The notes beneath the pieces were generated by a model. That model ran no database searches, was not told the origin of the DNA, and saw nothing but the letters and a program-made list of their open reading frames with translations. Positions 53,495 to 61,600 of a DNA stretch of 64,000 nt are shown here, piece by piece (position 1 is the first letter of the stretch; each line of letters begins with the position of its first letter). Position numbers and translations under genes: made by a program. Origin of the DNA: an uncultured Spartobacteria bacterium (GTDB taxonomy: Bacteria; Verrucomicrobiota; Verrucomicrobiia; Chthoniobacterales; JAATET01); assembly GCA_938011325.1 (NCBI GenBank), contig CALLUD010000006.1:434001-498000 (forward strand), given 5' to 3'.

Positions 53495-54076
53495 ATGAGA
53501 CTCATTACATTGGCAGTCGTTATGATGGCGGGAGCTGCGTTGTTTGCTCCCGAAACCGCAAGTGCCCGCGCACCGTTTTTCGGGAACTTCTCAGGGACCT
53601 GCACGGTCAATGTCCCGATCGCGAAGAAGAAAAAGAAAAGGATCCGAAGCCAGGCCCGGGCCCAACAGAACGGTCCGTCCAACTATGACATGCGTGCAGT
53701 CGTCAACGCGGCGGCAAACGGAGAGAAGTTTGAGATTGTCCTCGATCTCAACGCGGACAACACGGGCACGGTAACCATCAATGGTCAGGTGGTCGCCGGT
53801 CCCACCCCGAAGTCCCTTCGTCCGCTTGCCGCCAAAAAGGCGAAGCCTAAAAAGCTCAAGTTCAAGCTGAAGGCCACCGGCACCGCGACGTTTGTGGGGC
53901 CTCTCCGGCAGGACCTTTCGTTTGCCGGAAAATACAAAGGCTCTCCGTTCAACGTGAAGGGCGTGCTCGATCTCGACCCGGCCGGTGGGCTGATCCTCGA
54001 CACGAAGGTCACCTTCAAAAAGAAGAGCCCTCTCGGGAAGAAGATGTCGTTCTCGTTCCAGGGCGACCGCACCTGA
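53495..54076 (+). CDS. Secreted Lys-rich beta-structured protein of unknown function
   Basis: A 193-residue exported protein. The signal peptide is about 1-25 (ending TASARA). A Lys-rich segment IAKKKKKRIRS follows at about 43-53. The rest is beta-strand rich with many Lys (KKAKPKKLKFKLKATGTATF, VTFKKKSPLGKKMSFSF) and ends QGDRT. The high Lys content recalls the C-terminal domains of the propeller proteins at 13-18.6 kb. Start ATG 53495 is set by AGGAG seven bases upstream; ATG 53480 is less likely. Function unknown. Confidence 0.65.
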   Translation: MRLITLAVVMMAGAALFAPETASARAPFFGNFSGTCTVNVPIAKKKKKRIRSQARAQQNGPSNYDMRAVVNAAANGEKFEIVLDLNADNTGTVTINGQVVAGPTPKSLRPLAAKKAKPKKLKFKLKATGTATFVGPLRQDLSFAGKYKGSPFNVKGVLDLDPAGGLILDTKVTFKKKSPLGKKMSFSFQGDRT

Positions 54077-54156
54077 TTTCTGCGGTCCCCGGGGGCCCGT
54101 GCGTGTCCGGCTGTCTTTCTCCTCGCCTCTTCGCGGAGGCGCGCAAGAATGGAGGC

Positions 54157-55005
54157 ATGCTCATCGACACGCACGCGCATCTTGATTATCCCGACTTTGT
54201 CGAAGACTTCGACGCCGTGCTCGCCCGGGCCGCCGAGGCGGGGGTGACACGCATCATTACCATTGGGACCGGGATTGAAAGCAGTCGACGGGCCGTTGCC
54301 CTGGCTGAGAAGCATGAGAGCATCTACGCGGTCATCGGGGTGCATCCCACGAACGTGCAGGAGGAGGCCGAAAACTTTGCCGACGCTCTGCGGGAACTCG
54401 CGCGTCATCCAAAGGTCGCGGCCATCGGCGAAACCGGCCTCGACTACCACCGGCTCCCCAGCGAGGAGCTGACCTCCTCCCCGGCGATCGCCGCGCTGCA
54501 GGCCGAGACTCCCGAGGACGCCGAAGCCGCCGTGGTCGATGGCGCCTACAAAAGCGCACAGGCCGACGCGTTTCGGCAGCAGCTCGATCTCGCCGCCGAG
54601 CTCGGCTTGAATGTGGTGATTCACCAGCGCGACGCGTGGGACGACACAGTCGAGATTCTCCGCCCCTACACCGGGCGGCTTCGCGGGGTCTTTCACTGCT
54701 TTGGAAACCTGCCGGAGCAGGCTGCGGAGATTGCCGCCATGGGACATCTCGTCTCCTTCACGGGCATCGTGACCTTCAAGAACGCCCCGATCGTTCGTGA
54801 GGTCGCGGCGGCCGTCCCGGCGGATGGCTACATGGTCGAAACCGACTGCCCTTATCTCGCGCCGGTGCCGCACCGGGGCAAGCGCTGCGAGCCGTGGCAC
54901 ACGCGGCTGGTCGCCGAGAAGATCGCGGAAGTGCGCGGAATTTCCCTCGAACAGGTCGCCCGCGACACCACGGCCACCGCCAAATCCTTCTTCCGGCTGA
55001 CCTGA
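54157..55005 (+). CDS. tatD: TatD-family metal-dependent hydrolase
   Basis: A 282-residue TatD-family metal-dependent hydrolase/DNase. Metal ligands: His6 and His8 in DTHAHLD, Glu in AIGETGLDYH, His in VIHQRDAWDD, His in FHCFGN and Asp in ETDCPYLAPVPHRG. An insert of about 30 residues (SSPAIAALQAETPEDAEAAV) follows the Glu motif and is absent from typical TatD proteins. GGAGG lies just before ATG 54157. Role likely in nucleic-acid quality control or D-tyrosyl-type hydrolysis; context gives no further clue. Confidence 0.9.
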   Translation: MLIDTHAHLDYPDFVEDFDAVLARAAEAGVTRIITIGTGIESSRRAVALAEKHESIYAVIGVHPTNVQEEAENFADALRELARHPKVAAIGETGLDYHRLPSEELTSSPAIAALQAETPEDAEAAVVDGAYKSAQADAFRQQLDLAAELGLNVVIHQRDAWDDTVEILRPYTGRLRGVFHCFGNLPEQAAEIAAMGHLVSFTGIVTFKNAPIVREVAAAVPADGYMVETDCPYLAPVPHRGKRCEPWHTRLVAEKIAEVRGISLEQVARDTTATAKSFFRLT

Positions 55006-55128
55006 CCGGGGCCGCTTCCTCACGCTCTCCGGCTGGACAAAACGGCTTCCCGGCGTTTCCCTTACCAGCACGACGCGACGACGGCACAGATTCTGCCGCC
55101 TGACAATGTCGCGCCATCTCTCTGAACC

Positions 55129-56841
55129 ATGACATCTTCCGCCAAACGCCAGATCACGGTTCTGCTTGTCGACGATCAGGCATTCATCGGCGAAAGCGTC
55201 CGTCGCGCGGTGGCGAACGTGCCGGACATCGACTTCCATTTTTGCGCCGATGAATCCGCAGCACTGACCACGGCGGAACGGATCCGGCCCACCGTCATTC
55301 TGCAGGATCTCACGATGCCTCGGGCCAACGGCCTCGATCTCGTGCGTCAGTATCGCGCCTCGCCCATCGTCGGCCACACACCGGTCATCGTGCTTTCGGT
55401 CAAGGAAGACGCGGCGACAAAATCGGCGGCATTCTCGGCGGGCGCCAACGACTACCTCGTGAAGCTGCCGGACCACATGGAGCTTCGGGCCCGCATTCGC
55501 TACCACAGCAACGCGTGCATCGCGCAGTTGGAACGCGACGAAGCCATGCGGGCGTTGCAGGAGAGTCAGCAGCAGCTGATGGCAATCAACGCAACACTCG
55601 TCTCGCTGAATCGAAAGCTCGAGGAGGCCACGAAGGCGAAATCGGATTTTCTCGCGATGATGAGCCACGAGGTGCGCACTCCCTTGAATGGCGTGCTCGG
55701 GTTCTCCGATCTGCTGCTCGACTCCGACCTCACCGAGGAGCAGCGCGCCTACGTCGAAACAATCGCCACCAGCGGCCGCACACTGCTGACCGTGCTGAAC
55801 GACATCCTCGACTTCTCGAAAATCGAAGCCGGAAAACTCGATCTGGAATCGGAGCCATTCGATCTCGAACGCTGCGTGCGGAGCATCTGCGAGCTGTTTG
55901 CGCCCCGGGCCGGGGAGCACAACACACGAGTGTCCTTCGCCATCGACCCGGACGTTCCCAGGCAGATCGTCGGCGACGAAATCCGGCTCCAGCAGGTGCT
56001 GGGAAATTTGATTTCGAATGCCGTGAAATTCACGACCAACGGGACGGTGACCGCCCGGGTGAGCCGAGGCACCCGCGAGGAGCTTGCCGCTTACGCAACG
56101 CAGCAAGGGGAATCACCGGCCGACCAAGTGCTGCTGCGATTTAGCGTTCGCGATACCGGGCCCGGCGTTCCTCCGGACCGGCGAGGGTTGCTCTTTCGGG
56201 CGTTCAGTCAGCTCAACGCCTCACAGGCCCGCACTCACGGCGGGACCGGCCTCGGGCTCGCGATCTGCCGGAGACTCACCCAGCTCATGGGCGGCGACAT
56301 TTGGTTTCAGGAACCGGAATCCACCGGCAGCGAGTTTGTCTTCATCATTTCGACAACGGCGGTGGCGGAGGAGAAACCGCCCATCGAGTCCGTTCCCCCG
56401 ATCTCCAAGGCCGAAAACTCCGTCGAAGGCATTCCGGGCGATGTTCGCGTGCTGGTCGCCGAAGACAACAAGGTCAACGCGATGCTCATTCTCTCGATGC
56501 TGAAACGCCAGGGGCTCATCGCACAGCACGCTTCCGATGGCCATACCGCACTCGAGACGGCCACCAGCGGTGAAGAATTTGACCTGATTTTCATGGACGT
56601 GCAAATGCCCGGCATGGACGGACGGGAGTGCACCCGCCGCATCCGTGAGATCGAGCAGCAATCCGGCCGTCGCCCGGCCTACATCGTGGCGCTCACTGCC
56701 GAGGCCATGAGCGGCGATCGCGACAAGTGCCGCGCAGCGGGAATGAGCGACTACCTCTCAAAGCCGCTGCGGTCCAATGAGCTTGTCGCGGCACTCGAAC
56801 GCTTTAAAACACATATCGCCCATGAACCTGCTTGGAATTGA
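55129..56841 (+). CDS. Hybrid sensor kinase REC-HisKA-HATPase-REC
   Basis: A 570-residue cytoplasmic hybrid kinase. N-terminal receiver with phospho-Asp60 in VILQDLTMPRANG; coiled linker (about 125-170); HisKA with His180 in FLAMMSHEVRTPLNG; HATPase with LGNLISNAVKFTTNG, VRDTGPGVP and HGGTGLGLAICRRL; second receiver with Asp490 in FDLIFMDVQMPGMDG. There is no membrane segment. Phosphate would flow from a second kinase into REC1 or out through REC2, perhaps by the orphan Hpt protein at 43159. It overlaps the glucokinase gene by 20 bases, a link between signalling and polyphosphate/sugar use. Confidence 0.93.
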   Translation: MTSSAKRQITVLLVDDQAFIGESVRRAVANVPDIDFHFCADESAALTTAERIRPTVILQDLTMPRANGLDLVRQYRASPIVGHTPVIVLSVKEDAATKSAAFSAGANDYLVKLPDHMELRARIRYHSNACIAQLERDEAMRALQESQQQLMAINATLVSLNRKLEEATKAKSDFLAMMSHEVRTPLNGVLGFSDLLLDSDLTEEQRAYVETIATSGRTLLTVLNDILDFSKIEAGKLDLESEPFDLERCVRSICELFAPRAGEHNTRVSFAIDPDVPRQIVGDEIRLQQVLGNLISNAVKFTTNGTVTARVSRGTREELAAYATQQGESPADQVLLRFSVRDTGPGVPPDRRGLLFRAFSQLNASQARTHGGTGLGLAICRRLTQLMGGDIWFQEPESTGSEFVFIISTTAVAEEKPPIESVPPISKAENSVEGIPGDVRVLVAEDNKVNAMLILSMLKRQGLIAQHASDGHTALETATSGEEFDLIFMDVQMPGMDGRECTRRIREIEQQSGRRPAYIVALTAEAMSGDRDKCRAAGMSDYLSKPLRSNELVAALERFKTHIAHEPAWN

Positions 56842-57574
56842 CATTGGAGGCACCGGCATCAAGGGAGCGCTGGTCAACGTGGAAACCGGCGAACTCGCCA
56901 CCGAGCGCTTCCGGATTCCGACTCCCCAGCCCTCCCTCCCGAACTCCGTGGCCGATGTCGTCGGGCAGATCGCCGACCACTTCAATTACAAGGGCCCGGC
57001 GGGCATCACGTTTCCCGCGATCGTCAAGCAGGGGATTATTTATTCCGCGGCGAACGTGGACGAATCGTGGATCGGCACGAACGCGAACCAGATCTTTGCC
57101 TCCCACGTGGGCGGACCGGTGGAAACGGTGAACGACGCCGACGCCGCCGGCATCGCGGAAATGCGCTTCGGCGCGGGCCGCGATCGCAACGGCGTGGTCA
57201 TTCTCCTCACGCTCGGCACGGGCATCGGCTCCGCGATTTTCCTGAACGGTCAGCTGCTGCCGAACACGGAGTTCGGGCATCTCAAAATCCGCGGCAAGGA
57301 CGCGGAGAAGCGCGCCTCCGAGCGGGTTCGCGAGGAAAAGAACCTGTCCTGGAAACGGTGGTCGAAGCATCTCAGCGAATTTCTCGTCGAGCTGGAGAAG
57401 CTTTTTTCACCCGATCTCTTCATCATTGGCGGCGGCGTCAGCAAAAAAGCCCCCAAGTTTCTCTCGTATCTCACCACGAAGACCGAGGTGCTCATCGTGC
57501 CTGCACAAATGCAGAATTCGGCCGGCATCATCGGGGCCGCCTATCTCGCGAAACACCTCGTCGAGCCGCAGTAG
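56822..57574 (+). CDS. ppgK: Polyphosphate glucokinase-like ROK protein
   Basis: A 250-residue ROK-type kinase. GIDIGGTGIKGALV is the phosphate-1 motif, VNDADAAGIAEMRFGAG holds the catalytic Asp, and LTLGTGIGSAIFLNG with EFGHL are as in PpgK. PpgK phosphorylates glucose using polyphosphate or ATP. The start (ATG 56822) lies inside the kinase gene, so the genes are coupled. Function by similarity; polyphosphate use is inferred from family motifs. Symbol given by analogy. Confidence 0.85.
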   Translation: MNLLGIDIGGTGIKGALVNVETGELATERFRIPTPQPSLPNSVADVVGQIADHFNYKGPAGITFPAIVKQGIIYSAANVDESWIGTNANQIFASHVGGPVETVNDADAAGIAEMRFGAGRDRNGVVILLTLGTGIGSAIFLNGQLLPNTEFGHLKIRGKDAEKRASERVREEKNLSWKRWSKHLSEFLVELEKLFSPDLFIIGGGVSKKAPKFLSYLTTKTEVLIVPAQMQNSAGIIGAAYLAKHLVEPQ

Positions 57575-57586
57575 TCGACTCGAGAG

Positions 57587-57610
57587 GCTGAAGCAGCCTT
57601 CCTCTTCAGC
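57587..57610 (+). terminator. Hairpin after ppgK
   Basis: GCTGAAG (57587-57593) pairs with CTTCAGC (57604-57610), a perfect seven-pair stem with a 10-base loop, 12 bases after the stop. No T run follows. The 172-base gap up to 57747 holds no other feature I can see. Confidence 0.45.
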
Positions 57611-57746
57611 GGGCAGGGTTCGACCTGGGCTGTCGTAACCTGTGGACTCGGCTCCATTGATGAGCCTCGTCGCGGACGCGTAGTTTGGCGGCGTCGAAGC
57701 GCTGTGCAGCGATTCGACACGACCCTCAAAACCCTTCCGTGACCCC

Positions 57747-58454
57747 ATGAAACCCTCAAGGAAATCCCGCTTTACAGCCATTGCCGTTTCCGTGGCGACC
57801 GCCTCGCTTTCCGCGGCGTTCGCGGAGCCCATTTACGTCGAGAACTACAGCTTCGAATTCGACATCGCCCCCGTCGGCGGCGTTGTTGAAACTCCGCCGA
57901 CCGGTTGGATCTCCTACTACCAGACGGGCTCGAAAGACATCGGCTCGCAAAACCCTAAAGACACCCAGTTCACGGTCAACAACCCGTTCGCATATCCCGC
58001 GGAGGGCAATCAGTTTCTCTACCTCAACACCTTCCCGGAAAATCCCAACGGGGTCAGCGGGGTGTATCAGACGGTTGGTGAATTGATGCCCAACATGACC
58101 TACACGCTGACGGTCGCCATCGGCTCCCGGCTCGACCGCCTCAACACACCCGGAACGATCTCGCTCGTGAATGGCGAGGATTACACCGGCACCGTCCTCG
58201 CGACCGGTGGCGGACTTCCGGCCGTGCAGGATACGTGGGAGGACTTCTCGATCAGTTTCACGACCGGCGACACGGTGGAGGGATACCTCACGATCGTTCT
58301 TTCCACCGTTGCGGCCGGCACGATCCAGGCCGACTTCGACAACGTGCGCCTCGATATGGTGCCCGTCCCGGAACCTTCGACCATCGCGTCGCTGATGGCC
58401 GCCGCGGGACTTGGCGGATTGGTGCTCCGCCGTCGCCGCCGCGCGGTCGAATAA
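57747..58454 (+). CDS. PEP-CTERM exported protein with DUF642/CBM-like domain
   Basis: A 235-residue exported protein. The signal peptide covers about 1-26. The central beta-sandwich (VENYSFEFDIAP, PTGWISYYQTG, GVYQTVGELMPNMTYTL, GTIQADFDNVRLDM) resembles choice-of-anchor or DUF642 galactose-binding-like modules. The PEP-CTERM end is VPVPEPSTIASLMAAA followed by a hydrophobic segment and RRRRRAVE. The same module type (SFE/GFE start, GVTYDVxF-like strand, DNxRL end) occurs twice in the GH78 protein convergent with it, suggesting shared ligand binding. Confidence 0.85.
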   Translation: MKPSRKSRFTAIAVSVATASLSAAFAEPIYVENYSFEFDIAPVGGVVETPPTGWISYYQTGSKDIGSQNPKDTQFTVNNPFAYPAEGNQFLYLNTFPENPNGVSGVYQTVGELMPNMTYTLTVAIGSRLDRLNTPGTISLVNGEDYTGTVLATGGGLPAVQDTWEDFSISFTTGDTVEGYLTIVLSTVAAGTIQADFDNVRLDMVPVPEPSTIASLMAAAGLGGLVLRRRRRAVE

Positions 58455-58614
58455 TTGCCCGACGGCCCGGTTCAACGCCGGGCAGGCGGAGCCCATCGTT
58501 CTGGGGAGAACTTCGCCACGTGCCATGCCTCACTTGGGGGAGACGTGGCCGTGGCGATCTTCTTTGCGCCGATCGAAAATTGGCCGAGGACGCCCGGAGA
58601 TCGAGCGGCGGAAT

Positions 58615-61600
58615 CTACTGCTCCACCCGGACCCGGTAGAAACGGCGGCCGCCGGAAGGTGCCGTGGGATCCAGCACCTGCACCACCCCTCCGGTTCCCG
58701 CAATACCGCGCTTCACAACCGTCCACGAATCCAGAGTCTCGGAGCGCTCGACTCGATAGCCGCGATTGGGAGCGCTGGGAAATTCCACAAGCACTCCCGC
58801 GGAGTCGGCCGCCACGTCACTGATGCGCAGGACGCTGGCGGGAGAATTCGGATCCGTGTTCGAAATCCATTCGTCACGATTTGACGAGCCGTCGCCATCG
58901 GGGTCCGCATCGTTCGCGGCGTCACCTGCGTCCTCTGTGGTTCCAAAATGCTGGAGTCGCCAGTCGTCGAGCGACATCCACGTGGTCGCATGCACAACCT
59001 GGGACGCCGCACTGCCGCCCACAGGATTCAACGCCGTCACGACATAATAAGCGGTGCTTTCCGGCTCCAGGCCGGCGGCGTCCAGATACGTCTCCTCCGA
59101 CACAATGGCGATCTGCTCGTAGAATCCGCCACTGGAGGTCGCGCGTTTGACGACATATCCGCTCGCTCCAGCAACCGGCGCCCAGGTCACCCGGATTCGG
59201 TCCGTTCCCGCGGGACTGGCGGAAACGTTGACCGGCGCGGAGGGCAAGGCACCCGTCAGGCGGAGATTGTCGAGGAAGACGGTGGTGTCCGACGTCCCGC
59301 GTCCGATAAAGGCCAGCTCGTGCTCCTGGCTCGACGCCGTGAACGTCGCCGTGTCATCCGTGTAGTTGGCGGGCTTGTTCCCGTAGCTTCCGATCACCGT
59401 GCCGTCCTGCGTCACGTCCCACGATTGCTTTGTCGCGAAGTTCGGAGTGGCACGGTTGGCGCAGGCGAAGGTCAGCGTGTAAGTTCCGCCTGGAGCGAAT
59501 CCGGTCAGCCGCTGGGAAATCGTCCCCGCACGCTGGAGAAAGGCGACCCGCGTCCCTTCGGGCGCGTTGGGATTCGCGGAAGTGAAGCCGCTGCCGTTGG
59601 CGGTGACCCCGGATCCACTGGCGGCGAAGTTCGCATCAAACTTCCAGCCGGCACCCTGCGCGCCATAGCTGATGCCTCCCGCGCTCAATGGCGGATTCTC
59701 GAACCCATGGTTGGGAACGGAAATCGTCACGGCATTCGGGACGACGCTTTTCACCTCGGTCGTCGCGACTTCCGATCCGCCAACAATCGCGCTCACGCGG
59801 TAATAGTAGGTGACGCCGTTCGTGACGGTCGTGTCGGTGAAGGCCGTTCCCGTCGGCGAATGAACCGTCGTCCAGGGTCCGGATGGTGAGAGCGAGCGGG
59901 CGATCTTGTATTCCGTGGCACCCGGCACTTCCTTCCACAACAGGTAGGCCTTCGCGTTGCCTGCATGGAGAACAAACGAATCAACAGGCCGGGGTTTCAC
60001 GCGCACCCGATCAATGAACACCGTGTTGTCGCCACCATTCTGGTTCGTGCCGATAAATCCAAGAATCTGACTCGGTTTCGTGGCGGTGAACGACACGGTG
60101 TAGTCGACGAAGGACGTTGCGGATGCGCCCGGGGCGAAGCTACCCAGCGTCGCGCCGTCGAGCACGACATTCCACGTCTGGCCACCATTGGAAACCGCGG
60201 CTCTCTGGGCGGCGGAAAAGATCACGTCGTAGGTCACGCCGGGAATCAGCTCCGTCAGCGTCTGGGCCAAGATCCCGGTGCCCTGCAGGAACGCAACCTG
60301 GCGTCCGTCGGGTGAAGCGGGATTCTTGAACGCACTGCCATTGCGGGTGAGGCCCGAGCCGCTGTTGCCGGACTTCGGCGTGAAATCCCACCCGCTTTTC
60401 GCCGGGTCGTAAACGTAGGTCGCGATGACCGGCGACTCGAAGCTGGCATCCTTCAAGAACGACGTCGTCATCGCCACGGGGTCCGAATCTTCGCTCGTTC
60501 TGGTCGCGTCGCTGGCGGACACAACGTAGTAATAGGTCGCCTCCGTCGCGAGATTGCGGTCGGTGAAATGGGTTTCCGTGAGGTGACCCGCAATCGTTGC
60601 GAACGGTCCGCCGGGAGACGACGCGCGCTTTACCGTGTATTCCGTGGCACCGGAAACCGGGGACCACTCGATGGTCACCGACGTCTTCGTCGTTTCGCCT
60701 CCCGTGATGATCGGAACCGACAACGCGGGACGGCTCGTAAACACATAGTCTCCCGACCCCACGCCGAAGACGGCATAACCGTCCTGCATCCCCTGCTCCG
60801 TCACGCCCGGCGCTTCGGAGATCGGCAATCCACTTTCACGCACCGACTCAACGGAACCGGCCGGCACATGCACGGTCGCCGTCGCACCAACCGGAATGGA
60901 GACCCTCATCGTCAGTTGATCGCCCTCGAGACTCCACTGGCTGCGGATGAGGCCCTGGGTCGAGTCGTATGTCGTCTGGACGGAGGAGATGTCGCCGACG
61001 AGCGAAGGCTTGATGATGATTTTCCGGAACGCCGCGTCGCCGGGATCGAGCTGGATTCCCCCAAGGTGCCGATAGAACCACTCCATGATGTGCCCTTGCA
61101 TGAAGTGATTGAGCGAGCCCCAGAGGATCACCGACTGGCCGTCCCAGCGCTCCGCGAGGCTCGTCACGCCCTGGGCAATTTGAAATCCATATCCCGGCGT
61201 TTCGGTCTGGTTGGTCATCGCGTAGATCAAATCCGCGCGGCCGGCCGCCTGCAGCGCGCGCAGCATGTAAACATGCGCCACCTCGCCGGTGGTGAGTCCG
61301 TTGTTGTTCGCGCGAATGTCGTCGATCAACGCCTGGGTAACACTCGCGACATGCTGAGGCTCCACGATTCCCAGAGCCAGCGGCAGGGCATTCGCCGCCT
61401 GGCTGTTGGTGTCGTAGGTGCCGGTTGCCGGATTGAAGAAACGGGCGTTGAACGCCGCGCGAATGTTCGCCGCGAGTTGCGTGAAGTTTGCGCGGTCGGC
61501 TTCGTGGCCCAGCAGCTCCGCAACCTTCGCCATGATGAGTGCATCCTCGTAGAAGATGGCCGTGCCCACCAATGTGGGCGTCGTGAGCTGCTCGCCGCTC

